Part shown: positions 25,737-34,331 of the stretch, in pieces
How positions within the stretch are numbered: the first letter of the stretch is position 1
Layout of the letters: the number at the start of each line of letters is the position of its first letter
Source of the DNA: CAVXUB01 sp963764805
Lineage (GTDB): Bacteria; Actinomycetota; Acidimicrobiia; Acidimicrobiales; Bog-793
Assembly: GCA_963764805.1 (NCBI GenBank)
Contig: CAVXUB010000002.1
Coordinates: 558,001 to 622,000, forward strand
Direction of reading: 5' to 3'
Length of the DNA stretch: 64,000 nt
Notes under the pieces: generated by a model
The model's input: the letters and a program-made list of their open reading frames with translations, nothing else
Database searches by the model: none
What the model was told of the DNA's origin: nothing
Made by a program: the position numbers and the translations under genes

Positions 25737-26632
25737 GCGATGGCGGTCATTCGGGCGGGCGGCGACTTCGCCAGGCGTTGCTCGGATACCTACTCGTCCT
25801 TCCAGCGGTCACCACCTTCGCAGTCTTCGCCTTCTACCCGCTGGTGAAGGTGGTCTGGATCGGGATGCACGAGACTCCTCCCTTCCCGAACCTCCCGGCG
25901 CGCTTCGTGGGGCTGAGCCAGTACGGCAACGTCCTCGGGTCGACCACCTTCGAGCACGCGCTGATCACGACTCTGATCTTCTGCGCCCTCACGGTGCCGG
26001 CGGGACTCGGCCTCGGGATGGCGCTCGCCCTGCTGGCCCACCAGCGGCTACCCGGCATCGGGATCTTCCGGACGATCTTCTCCTCGACGGTCGCCACCTC
26101 CACGGCCGTCGCCTCGGTGATCTTCTTCACGTTGCTCGATCCCGAGGTGGGCATCCTCGCCTACTGGTTCGGGACCACCGGCGGGACGGGGATCCTCGGC
26201 AGCCCCACCTGGGCGCTGCCGGCGGTATCGCTCGTCACGACCTGGGCGAACCTCGGGTTCACGTTCATCTTGATGAGCGCCGCCCTGCAGTCGCTCCCCG
26301 AGGACGTGTTGGAGGCTGCCTCGGTCGACGGTTCGTCGCCTGCCTACCGGTTCTTCCACGTCACCCTGCCGTTGCTGTCCCCCTCGGTGTTCCTGGCGGC
26401 GATCGTTGCGACGATCGGCTCGTTCCAGGCCTTCGGCCAGATCGACATCCTCACCGGCGGCGGTCCCGGAGACCACACCACGACCCTGATGTACGCCATC
26501 TACCTGGCGGCGTTCCAGAACGGCGACAGCGGCCAGGCGGCGGTCATCGCAGTGGCGCTGTTCGGGATCATCGTGTTGCTCACTGCGCTGCAGTTTCGCT
26601 TCTTCGGGCGGAGGGTGTTCTATGGCCGCTAG
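25733..26632 (+). CDS. ABC sugar permease, MalF/UgpA type
   Basis: A 299-aa permease with about six membrane segments. The EAA loop, which docks the ATPase, is EDVLEAASVDGSSPAYRFFHVTLPLL at about 198-223 (split motif EAASVDGSSP). ATG 25733 overlaps the ATPase stop; the much longer reading frame upstream is a shadow of that gene. It overlaps the next permease by 11 bp. Confidence 0.92.
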   Translation: MSDGGHSGGRRLRQALLGYLLVLPAVTTFAVFAFYPLVKVVWIGMHETPPFPNLPARFVGLSQYGNVLGSTTFEHALITTLIFCALTVPAGLGLGMALALLAHQRLPGIGIFRTIFSSTVATSTAVASVIFFTLLDPEVGILAYWFGTTGGTGILGSPTWALPAVSLVTTWANLGFTFILMSAALQSLPEDVLEAASVDGSSPAYRFFHVTLPLLSPSVFLAAIVATIGSFQAFGQIDILTGGGPGDHTTTLMYAIYLAAFQNGDSGQAAVIAVALFGIIVLLTALQFRFFGRRVFYGR

Positions 26633-27449
26633 GCACGGCCTCAAGATCGCCGGCCGCTACGCGCTGCTGGTGCTTGCTGCCGCGGTCGTCCTCTTCCCCG
26701 TCTACATCACGATCGTCGATGCTCTGCTGCGCCCCGAGCAGCTCACCTCGCGACCGCCCGCCGTCTTCCCCGCCGACCCGCAGTGGCACTCGTTCGCAGT
26801 TGCCTGGAACGCCGGCCACCTCGGCGAGTACCTCCGAAACAGCGCCCTCGTCACCACAGCCATCACCCTCGCTCAGCTCGTCACCTCGATCCTCGGTGGG
26901 TATGCCTTCGCGGCGATCAGGTTCCCCGGCAGGCGCCTGCTCTTCGGCCTTTGTGTGGCGACACTGATGATCCCGCTCGAGGTCACGCTGATCCCCAACC
27001 ACGACACGATCGCCTCGTTCGGTCTGCTGAACTCGTTCCCTGCTCTCGTGGTGCCGTTCGTCGCCAGCGGGCTCGGGGTCTTCCTCTTCCGCCAGGCATT
27101 CGCCGGCATCCCGCGTGAGCTGTTCGACGCTGCCTCGCTCGACGGCTACGGCCACCTCCGCTTCCTCTGGCGGGTGGCGATACCGATCAGCCGCCCGATG
27201 ATCGCCGCCTTCGCCGTGTTCTCGTTCCTCAGCGCCTGGGGGCAGTACCTGTGGCCGCTCGTCGTCACGCAGACCGACTCGGTGCGCACGGTCCAGATCG
27301 GGCTCCACCAGCTGCAGACCTTCCCGCTCGGCCAGGCGAACGTGATCTTCGCCGGTACGGTCCTCGCGGCCCTGCCGATCCTCGTGATCCTGCTCGCCTT
27401 CCAGAAGCAGCTGGTGCGGGGGCTGACGGCAGGGGCGGTCAAAGGCTGA
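26622..27449 (+). CDS. ABC sugar permease, MalG/UgpE type
   Basis: A 275-aa permease with six membrane segments. The EAA loop is PRELFDAASLDGYGHLRFLW at about 165-184. It completes a four-gene importer: binding lipoprotein, ATPase and two permeases. The substrate class is probably a sugar, oligosaccharide or glycerol-3-phosphate; similarity by eye is closest to Ugp systems, but no binding-site residues can be used to decide. The operon ends here; the next gene is convergent. Confidence 0.92.
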   Translation: MAARHGLKIAGRYALLVLAAAVVLFPVYITIVDALLRPEQLTSRPPAVFPADPQWHSFAVAWNAGHLGEYLRNSALVTTAITLAQLVTSILGGYAFAAIRFPGRRLLFGLCVATLMIPLEVTLIPNHDTIASFGLLNSFPALVVPFVASGLGVFLFRQAFAGIPRELFDAASLDGYGHLRFLWRVAIPISRPMIAAFAVFSFLSAWGQYLWPLVVTQTDSVRTVQIGLHQLQTFPLGQANVIFAGTVLAALPILVILLAFQKQLVRGLTAGAVKG

Positions 27450-27484
27450 GGTGCCGGGCTGATGTGCCAGGCTGAGGTGCAAGC

Positions 27485-28186
27485 TCAGCGGTAGCGGGAC
27501 TGCCCGAGAGGTCGCACGACGATCTCGTTCACGTCGACGCCCGGAGGCTGCTCGACCGCGTACATCACAGCCCGGGCGACATCGGCGGGGTCGAGCTTCG
27601 GCTCGTCGCGGCGATGCTCGGCGATGTGGGGCGAGTCGACGAGCCCCGGCTGGATCACGGTGACCCTGATGCCGGTCCCGACGACCTCGGCTCTGATCGA
27701 GTGGCCCATCGCCGTGAGGGCCCACTTCGTGGCCGAGTAGAGGCTCCCGGGAACGGGCACCCGGCCGGCCACAGAACCGGTCAGCAGCAGGTGGCCCCTA
27801 GCCTCGGCGAGCAGCGGCAGCATCGCCCGGGCCGTGATGGCCGCCCCGTAGACGTTCGTCAGCACCATCGACCGCCAATCTTCGTGCGGATCAGCAGCGG
27901 CGAGGAACGAGTCGTGGGTGCTGATCCCGGCGTTGGCGAACGCCGCGTCGAGGCGGCCGTATCGGTGCCGAATTGTCTCCGCCAGCCGGCAAAGGTCGTC
28001 CCACTCGGTGACGTCGGCGCGCACCGGAAGGACGGCCGGAGGCCCGCCTAGCTCTGTTGCCAGCGCGTCCAGCCTCTCTTGGCTCCTCCCGGAGACGACG
28101 ACGTCCCAGCCGGCCTCCTTGGCAGCCTTGGCGGTGGCCGACCCGATCGATCCGGCGGCGCCGGTGATCAGGAAGACGCCAGCCAC
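27485..28186 (-). CDS. Short-chain dehydrogenase/reductase
   Basis: A 233-aa SDR. TGAAGSIG is the cofactor loop, ADVTEWDD the second cofactor region, FANAGIS the NAG motif, LLTGSVAG holds the catalytic Ser, and YSATKWAL the Tyr-x-x-x-Lys pair. GTG 28186 is chosen because the Rossmann strand begins three residues later; upstream codons in this frame run into the divergent MFS promoter. It is probably a YdfG/clavulanate-dehydrogenase-like reductase of unknown substrate. Confidence 0.85.
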   Translation of the reverse strand: MAGVFLITGAAGSIGSATAKAAKEAGWDVVVSGRSQERLDALATELGGPPAVLPVRADVTEWDDLCRLAETIRHRYGRLDAAFANAGISTHDSFLAAADPHEDWRSMVLTNVYGAAITARAMLPLLAEARGHLLLTGSVAGRVPVPGSLYSATKWALTAMGHSIRAEVVGTGIRVTVIQPGLVDSPHIAEHRRDEPKLDPADVARAVMYAVEQPPGVDVNEIVVRPLGQSRYR

Positions 28187-28338
28187 AAGGTCCCGCTCCC
28201 AGTGTCGGTCATCGGTCCGTTCTACCGCACGCAACGTGACGCAGCACGCCGGCGGCAGTGTTACACCCCGTCGATACCATCGGACGAGGCCAGGGTGGCT
28301 GTGGCGACCGGGTGAAGCGGACCGACCTGCGAGATCCG

Positions 28339-29613
28339 ATGAGCACTGCGACAACGACAGACCAGCGCGACACGCCTGACCTCCGTCGCCGCGCCGTCCG
28401 GATCGTGGCGGCGCTCTCGGTATCGGTGTTCATCGAGTGGATGGGCGCAGGAGCCATCCTTCCCCTGTTGCCGCTCTACCTGCGGCACCATGGATCCTCC
28501 GATGCGCTGGTCGGCGCCACGATGGCGGCCTTCTTCGCGGCCGCGTTCCTCGTCCAGTATCCGGCCGGGAGGCTCTCGGATCGGGTGGGCCGCCGGCCGC
28601 TCCAGCTGGTCGGTCTGGTCGTGTTCGCGACGGCGAGCATCGGCTTCCTCCTCGTCGCCGGTCCGGTGGCCGCCTTGTTCATGCGAGCCCTGCAAGGCGT
28701 CGGAGCCGGAATGGTGGACGTCGCCAGCGCCGCGCTCGTCGGGGAGACTTCTCCACCCGAGTGGCGCGGCCGCAGTTACGGCGTCTTCTACGGCTTCCGC
28801 ATCGGCGGCCTCGCCATCGGGCCCCTGGTCGGCAGCATCCTCGGCAGCGGCTCGATGAGGACGGTCTTCGCAGGTGCGGCGGTCTGCGCCGTCGTGGCGG
28901 CGCTGCCCATACTCTTGGTCGTTCCGGCGGCAGCCGGGCGCCGACCTAGTGTCCCGCTGGCCGCCTCGCCAGGGCGTCCCGCCCTCTGGCGGCGGCGAGA
29001 AGTGCTCGGAGTCGTGACGGTGGCCTGCGCCGGCGGCGTGGTGGGAGGGATGTACGAGGTCTGCTGGAGTCTGCTGCTCCACCTGAGAGGTGCAGCATCC
29101 TGGCAGATCGGGCTCTCGTGGACGCTCTTCGCCCTTCCCTTCGTGGCCATGTCGCTTCCTGCTGGTTGGCTGGTCGACCACTTGGACCGGCGCTACCTGG
29201 CCGGCTTCTCGATGCTCGCCTCTGCGGCCTTTGCCTCGACCTACCCGTTCCTCCACAGCCTCGACCTTCTGATCGGTCTCGGTGCTGCGGAGGCCACTGC
29301 CGTCGCGCTCGCATATCCGGCGATGCTCTCCCAGCTCACAGCGGTGATCAGCGCAGGCGAGATGGGCCGCGCCCAGGGCTTCGTATCATCGGCACAGACA
29401 GCGGCGACTGCCGTTGCCGCCGCCATCGCAGGCTTCTTGTTCAGCCTCGGGCCGACGGTGCCATTCCTCTGCGTGGCTGCGACGGTCTTCGTCCTCGTGC
29501 TCGTCCTCTACGCCTGCTGGAAGGGCGTTGAGGGTCGAGGTACGGGCGGCGGTGGCAGCGTTCCCGAGCCGCTGGCGGAGCCGCTGCGCGAACCGCTGCC
29601 GGTCGCTCTCTGA
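28339..29613 (+). CDS. MFS transporter
   Basis: A 424-aa major facilitator from ATG 28339; an in-frame GTG at 28312 would add 9 residues. Twelve hydrophobic segments are visible. The loop 2-3 motif is GRLSDRVGRRPLQLVG, and GVGAGMVDVASAALVGETSPPEWRGRSYG resembles drug/proton antiporters of the TetA/MdtG-like branch. The second half has AGWLVDHLDRRYLAGFS. The C-terminus carries a PEPLAEPLREPLP tail. It is probably an exporter of a small hydrophobic compound, specificity unknown. It is divergent from the SDR gene, so both may respond to the same compound. Confidence 0.83.
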   Translation: MSTATTTDQRDTPDLRRRAVRIVAALSVSVFIEWMGAGAILPLLPLYLRHHGSSDALVGATMAAFFAAAFLVQYPAGRLSDRVGRRPLQLVGLVVFATASIGFLLVAGPVAALFMRALQGVGAGMVDVASAALVGETSPPEWRGRSYGVFYGFRIGGLAIGPLVGSILGSGSMRTVFAGAAVCAVVAALPILLVVPAAAGRRPSVPLAASPGRPALWRRREVLGVVTVACAGGVVGGMYEVCWSLLLHLRGAASWQIGLSWTLFALPFVAMSLPAGWLVDHLDRRYLAGFSMLASAAFASTYPFLHSLDLLIGLGAAEATAVALAYPAMLSQLTAVISAGEMGRAQGFVSSAQTAATAVAAAIAGFLFSLGPTVPFLCVAATVFVLVLVLYACWKGVEGRGTGGGGSVPEPLAEPLREPLPVAL

Positions 29614-29718
29614 CGTCAGTTCGACGCCTCGGGGGGCGAGAGGACTCGAAGCTGGCGGCACGTTTGCGGGCAAGGCGTTTCGTGCCGCCCCTCTGCAGGT
29701 TGTAGCTTGACCGAAGCC

Positions 29719-31669
29719 ATGTCACGCCGTCTAGAGATCGAACTGACGAGCAACCGGGAGGACGGCTCGTTCACGTGGAGAGCGGCAGGGGCACGCGAGC
29801 CGAAGGGTGTCGTCGAGTCCAAGCTCCTGCCGGACAACGTCCGCGTGGGCGACGTGTTGAGGGCCGAGGTCGATCTCGACGTCGACGGGATCTCGGTGAT
29901 GGCGATCCTTCCCCCCAAGCAGAAGAGCGGCGTCTCGGGACTGATCGAGATCGTCGGTACGCAGAAGCCCTTCGAGCCGGTGACCACGACCTTGGCCGGT
30001 AAGGGCGACCGGGGACCGAGGACCGGGCGCGGCTCGGACAGGCCCCCCCGCGACCGTGCCCGGGGGGATCGCCCGGGCGGCCCGCGCGCACCCGGCGATT
30101 CGCCGGAGCGCCCAGGCGGCGAGCGGAGGATGCCAGATCGTGGCGAGCGCGGCCGCCGTGAGCCCGTTCGCGGCAGGGAACATCGCGAGGGCGAGGGCCG
30201 CCGGGGCCGGGATGTCGCCGCCGCGGGCAGCCGCCCGAGCGGGGTCCGCGCCCCGGGAGAGGGCCGGCCACCAAGTCGTGCTCGTCCCGGTGAGGGCGGG
30301 GAGCGGTCGCGGCGCCCAGATGATCTCGACGAAGCAGGAGCCGGGGCGCGGGGCGAAGGCGGGCGACCGGGCTCCGGAGGCGGTGAGCACGCGGGAGAAG
30401 CGAGGGTCGGGCAGCGGTCGCGCCAGCATCAGCATCGTTTCGCGCCTGGGAGGGCGAGGCTTGATGCGGTCCTGTCGGCGCTGCCTCCCGAACAGCGCCC
30501 GATCGCGGACCAGCTCGCCGCGGGCGGGCTGCCCGCGGTGCGGCGGGCGCTGGCGACGGCGCCCGCTTCAGGAGAGTCCGCCGGGCCCTCCAACAGTGCC
30601 GCCATCATCGCTCTTGCCGAGCAGCTCCTTCCCGCCATCAAGGAGGCGATGTGGCTCGACAGGGCCGAGGCGGCGGTGGCAGCTCTGGACCACCTGTCGC
30701 TCCGCGATCTGCGGGCCACCGTCATCGGGGCTACAGCGCGGGACGAGCACGGCCGTGAGCTCGATCGCAGGCTGAGGGAAGCGCTCGACCAGCGCGTCAC
30801 CAAGCTACGAGAGACATGGTCGAGCGACATGTCGAGGGCACTCGCCGACGGGAGGGTGCTGCAGGCTCTCAGGCTGTCGAGCCGGCCCCCGGAACCGACG
30901 GCTCGCTTCCCCGGCTCCCTCGTGAAGGAACTCGCGGAGGCGGCCGGATCATCGATGACCGCTGAGACGCCGCCCGAGCGTTGGCTGGCGCTGCTGGAGG
31001 CGGCCTCGGCCTCGCCGATCCGCCGGACCATCAAGCCACAGGCTCTGCCGATTGGTGCCGACGAGGCGGTGCTCGAGAAGGCTCGAGCGGCAGCAGCGCA
31101 GCTGCCGGCGCTGGCCGGGCTCCTCGGGATGGCCATGCCTCCCCCGCCGCGGCCGCTCCCTGGCCAGCCGATCTCGCAGCACCCGCGCCCGCCCCTGCGC
31201 TCCGGCCGTCCCGGCCCGCAGCGCGTGCGTGACGACCGGGTGGCTCGGGAGACCCGCCAGCAAGTCCCGGAGCGACCTCCCGAGAGTGCCCGGGAAGCGG
31301 TGCCGGCGCCAGCTGTCGAGCAGGCGGAGCAGGCGGAACCGGCTGTGCCGGAGGCACTGGCGATCGCTCCGTCCGAGCCGGCCGCCGCCGGAGCCGGCCC
31401 TGACTCGGCCCCGCCAGAAGTGAGTGAGCACCAGTCCGCCGAACCACAGCCTGCCGAGTCGCAGGCTGCCGAACCGCAGCCCGCCGAGCCGGCGGGGTGT
31501 CGAACCCCAGCCTGCCGACCCACAAGCCGCCGAGCCGCAAGCCCCCGAAACACAGCCCGACGAAACACGGCCCGACGAAACACAGTCCGCTGACCCACAA
31601 GCCGCCGAGCCGCAAGCCCCCGAAACACAGCCCGACCAAACAGCCAGGCCGCTGAGCCGAGCCCGCTGA
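29719..31669 (+). CDS. Conserved actinobacterial protein with disordered Arg/Gly region (frameshift at about 31495)
   Basis: About 649 aa from ATG 29719. Residues 1-70 form a compact beta-rich domain (SRRLEIELTSNREDGSFTW). About 90-240 is low-complexity Arg/Gly/Glu/Pro. About 240-470 is a helical domain (LDAVLSALPPEQRPIADQL, RAEAAVAALDHLSLRDL, LADGRVLQALRLSSRPPEP, RFPGSLVKELAEAAG). The tail is Pro/Ala/Glu-rich. One extra G in the run at 31493-31497 shifts the frame in the tail; corrected, it reads PAGVEPQPADPQAAEPQ and stops at 31669. I recall similar proteins in related actinobacteria but no known function. RNA or nucleic-acid contact is a guess from the basic region. Confidence 0.7.
31517..31636 (+). 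repeat. Direct repeat inside the Pro/Ala/Glu-rich tail
   Basis: A 45-bp sequence at 31517-31561 recurs exactly at 31592-31636, a 75-bp period (25 codons). It encodes DPQAAEPQAPETQPD twice. Exact DNA identity implies recent duplication, and such tracts are prone to length change and to assembly collapse. Confidence 0.85.
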
Positions 31670-31705
31670 CCACAGCCCGCTGAGCCGCAGCCCGCCGAGG
31701 GCTCC

Positions 31706-32170
31706 TCAGAGGCCGGCGGTCCTGTCGGGGATCAAGGCTCGCTCCCTGAGGAACACCTCCAGTCCATCAACGAGCGGTAGAGCGGCCACCTCCTCGAGAC
31801 GCACCCATCGGGCATCGAGCTCCTCGGCGCCAGCGGTCGGCGGCGGAAGCTTCTCGGGCTGATCGGGAGCGTGATGCCCGGATGCGAGATGGCAGGAGAA
31901 GTCGAGGATCACGAAGTGATGCTGGTCGCTGACTCGCTCCACCCACCCGACCATCGCGCCCACCTCCACCGGCAGGCCCGCCTCCTCTTGCACCTCTCGC
32001 TGCAGGGCGACAGCAAGGGGCTCGCCTCTCTCCACCCGGCCTCCCGGCAGCGACCATCTGCCGGCTCCGGGCGGATTGGCCCGCTGCACCATCAGCAGGT
32101 GGCCGGCGAACACGACGACCGCCCCCACGCAGACTTCCGGCCGGCTCGGGAGTGCGTCCATGGTGGTCAC
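31706..32170 (-). CDS. Nudix hydrolase
   Basis: A 154-aa Nudix-fold pyrophosphohydrolase. The Nudix box is GGRVERGEPLAVALQREVQE followed by EAGL, with all conserved Gly, Glu and Arg positions. It probably cleaves nucleoside diphosphate-linked compounds such as oxidised nucleotides, sugars or ADP-ribose. GTG 32170 overlaps the upstream GNAT stop (GTGA) and is preferred; ATG 32161 is three codons inside. It is the last gene of a coupled minus-strand run from the gene starting at 33335. Confidence 0.9.
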   Translation of the reverse strand: MTTMDALPSRPEVCVGAVVVFAGHLLMVQRANPPGAGRWSLPGGRVERGEPLAVALQREVQEEAGLPVEVGAMVGWVERVSDQHHFVILDFSCHLASGHHAPDQPEKLPPPTAGAEELDARWVRLEEVAALPLVDGLEVFLRERALIPDRTAGL

Positions 32171-32652
32171 GGCAGAGGGCGGTACATGACGAGCTTGCGG
32201 GCCACGAAGCCGGACATCTCGAAGAAGTTCTTGGTGTCGCGCATCCCCGGCAGCGCCACGGCATCCATCCCCTGGCATCCCTGCTCCACGCACCACTCGC
32301 CGAGCAGGCGCAGCAACAGCTCTCCGACGCCGACGGCTCTCGCCGCCGGCTCGACGTAGATCATCTCTACGGTCCCGACGGAGATCTGCCCCGCCAGCTC
32401 CTTGGCGGAAGCGATGGCCACTCCTACGACGGTCCCGTCGAGGGTCCCGACGGCCACACGGGAGCTGAGCGAACCGAGCAGATCACGAAGCCAGGCTTGC
32501 GGCGACCCTGCCCCAGCGGACTCCGAGACGAGCAGCCGACCGCCACGCTCATGCTCGAGCTCGTCGACCGCCAGCTCGTAGAGGCGGAGGATCTCGGGGA
32601 GGTCCTCCTCGTCGGCGAAGCGGGCTGCTTCCGAGATCCCGCCCGGGATCAC
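32167..32652 (-). CDS. GNAT-family acetyltransferase
   Basis: A 161-aa single GNAT domain (EILRLYELAVDELEHER, GTVEMIYVEPAARAVGVGEL, LLRLLGEWCVEQGC, NFFEMSGFVARKLVMYR). The acetyl-CoA motif AARAVGVG is degenerate relative to Q/RxxGxG/A but acceptable. GTG 32652 overlaps the upstream gene's stop, so translation is coupled in the order 33335 gene, GNAT, Nudix. Substrate unknown. Confidence 0.82.
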   Translation of the reverse strand: MIPGGISEAARFADEEDLPEILRLYELAVDELEHERGGRLLVSESAGAGSPQAWLRDLLGSLSSRVAVGTLDGTVVGVAIASAKELAGQISVGTVEMIYVEPAARAVGVGELLLRLLGEWCVEQGCQGMDAVALPGMRDTKNFFEMSGFVARKLVMYRPLP

Positions 32653-33335
32653 GTCGGAGAGGGATCGCGAGTCTCGATGCCCCCTGGGCCGGGATGGACA
32701 GAGTCGTCGGATCCGACCGCGCCGGCGACGGTCCGGTAAGGACCGACGGGAGCGCTACCGCCCGAGAGCTGGGCGATGCGCCCGAGGATCGTCCGTCTCC
32801 CCCGCGTGACCTTCTCGTACTCCTCGACCGCCTTCAGCTCGTCCGCCGTCAGCCCCGCCAGGCGCTGCACCACCTGTGATGCCGCCAGGGAGTCGTAACC
32901 CGGGATGGCGAGGGAGGACACTCCCCCTGCCGACATCGCCTGGCCATCGCCCTCGTGAGGCCTCAGGACGGCACGGCCGGCTGACGGCGGTGAGGTTCTT
33001 CGTTGCCGGGCAACCCCGACGGGCTGCTCGAGATGAGCCGAGGGATCGGGCTGAGGGGCTGTCGCCTCCCCCGCCTCCGCCTGCTCGGCCGGGGGGGCCG
33101 CAGGTGACGTCGGCGATGCCCCACGCCTCGATCGGACGGCATCGGCTACCTTGCGGCCGCCCATCGAAACGGCGAACTGCCCGACCGTGCGGGCAACGGC
33201 AAGCTGGCTCTGCACCCGCGCCCTGCCCTTGGCGGCGAGCGCAGGCAGATCCTCGACGAGGGTCAGGATCGCGCCGACCGGCGCGTAGACGAGGTAGTCG
33301 AGGACGTCGTCAGCGACATTCCGGTTGTCGGCCAT
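32649..33335 (-). CDS. Conserved actinobacterial hypothetical, lipid-droplet-associated-like
   Basis: A 228-aa protein. The N-terminal block DDVLDYLVYAPVGAILTLVEDLPALAAKGR is amphipathic/hydrophobic. A Pro/Ala-rich linker follows. The C-terminal block has IPGYDSLAASQVVQRLAGL and then ELKAVEEYEKVTRGRRTILGRIAQL. The C-terminal GYDSL...RRTIL block recurs in actinobacterial proteins annotated as hypothetical or lipid-droplet associated, but function is not established. It starts 9 bp after DUF4193 and heads the coupled GNAT/Nudix run. Confidence 0.7.
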   Translation of the reverse strand: MADNRNVADDVLDYLVYAPVGAILTLVEDLPALAAKGRARVQSQLAVARTVGQFAVSMGGRKVADAVRSRRGASPTSPAAPPAEQAEAGEATAPQPDPSAHLEQPVGVARQRRTSPPSAGRAVLRPHEGDGQAMSAGGVSSLAIPGYDSLAASQVVQRLAGLTADELKAVEEYEKVTRGRRTILGRIAQLSGGSAPVGPYRTVAGAVGSDDSVHPGPGGIETRDPSPT

Positions 33336-33344
33336 CGCCTCTCC

Positions 33345-33875
33345 CTAGACGCAGTCCCGGCAGAGCATCCGCGTCTCGTCCGCCAGTTGCCCGTGGTGCT
33401 TGACGAGGAAACAGGACTGGCAGACGAACTCGCCGGGCTGCTTCGGCAGCACGCGCATGGTGCCGTCGACGCGGTCCTCGGCGTCGGGGATGTCGTCCTC
33501 GTCCTCCTCGTCATCGACGACCACCAGGCGCTCTTTCAGGATCACGTCGAGGCTGGCCTCGACGTCGTCCTCGTCCTCCAGATCGTCGTCCTCTTCCTCG
33601 AGCGAGACCGTGTCGGTGTCGAGCGAGACGGTCTCCGGCTCGGTGGCGACGACGGCATCGCCCTCTTCGTCGTCACCGACGACGTCGATGTCGTCATCAT
33701 CGTCGTCGGTCTCACCCTCGCCGAAGACGCCGTCCTCGTCGTCGAGCATCTCATCGAGGTCTTCCTCGTCCAGGAGCGCGTCGCCGTCGAGGTCGTCCTC
33801 GCTCACGTCGTCGAGGTCGACCTCACCTCCGAGCTCGTCCGCCTCGGTCTCATTGGCGTCGCTGTCCTTGCGCAT
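33345..33875 (-). CDS. DUF4193 acidic zinc-ribbon-like protein
   Basis: A 176-aa protein. About 120 N-terminal residues are extremely Asp/Glu-rich. The C-terminal domain RVLPKQPGEFVCQSCFLVKH ending in LCRDCV carries two CxxC pairs, the DUF4193 pattern conserved across actinobacteria, where the protein is usually about 100 aa. The acidic extension is therefore unusually long. Zinc binding is inferred. On its upstream side TATATT at about 33941-33946 (minus strand) could be a -10 element. Confidence 0.88.
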   Translation of the reverse strand: MRKDSDANETEADELGGEVDLDDVSEDDLDGDALLDEEDLDEMLDDEDGVFGEGETDDDDDDIDVVGDDEEGDAVVATEPETVSLDTDTVSLEEEDDDLEDEDDVEASLDVILKERLVVVDDEEDEDDIPDAEDRVDGTMRVLPKQPGEFVCQSCFLVKHHGQLADETRMLCRDCV

Positions 33876-34331
33876 CCCCGTCCCTGTCGTAGTACGGAAC
33901 TACCGTGCCCGGTGGCGGGTGCTACTCGCTCCGGGCGCCGACAATATAGGGCACCCCGTGGTCCGATCGGGTCGGCGGGCGGCTCCACGGCATCGCTGGA
34001 ACGGACGAAAGGCTCCCACCGTCCCCTGACGCCATCGTCCGAGGATCCTGCCAGCACCCGGGGGACGTCTTGGCAGGAGGAAGTGGATCCGGGCCCGGGG
34101 GATCTTTGGCGCCATCCGGCCCTCCTGCGGCGGAGGAAGCCGGTCAGGTGCCGGCACCGGACGTTCTCTACTCAACCCCCCGAGCCCACAACCACTAGCA
34201 ACTGCCCCCCGAGGCGGCCCTAGAGCACAGGACAGCTGAGCGACACGGCGCGCCGGGCGATGGGACGCACTAGTTATGCCTTGCGCGGGTGGCCGCGTCA
34301 AGCGGCTTTTCGAGTTCCGGGGCAACGGCGG
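33876..34331. other. Gene-free region, about 455 bp
   Basis: No coding sequence is convincing on either strand; the small ORFs here have shadow-like composition. It should hold the DUF4193 promoter. A small palindrome, GTAGT-ACGGA-ACTAC at 33889-33903, lies in the DUF4193 leader. The part next to 34332 is downstream of the ThyX-like gene and may contain its terminator; no clear hairpin with a T run was seen. Confidence 0.4.

Noticed and set aside
24932..26632. 566-aa reading frame covering the ATPase end and the first permease
   Set aside because: The first 267 codons are out of frame with the MalK-like ATPase. The permease starts at ATG 25733, overlapping the ATPase stop.
33876..34331. tRNA or small RNA gene in the gap
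   Set aside because: No T-loop (GGTTCGAATCC-like) or cloverleaf pairing was found on either strand by eye.
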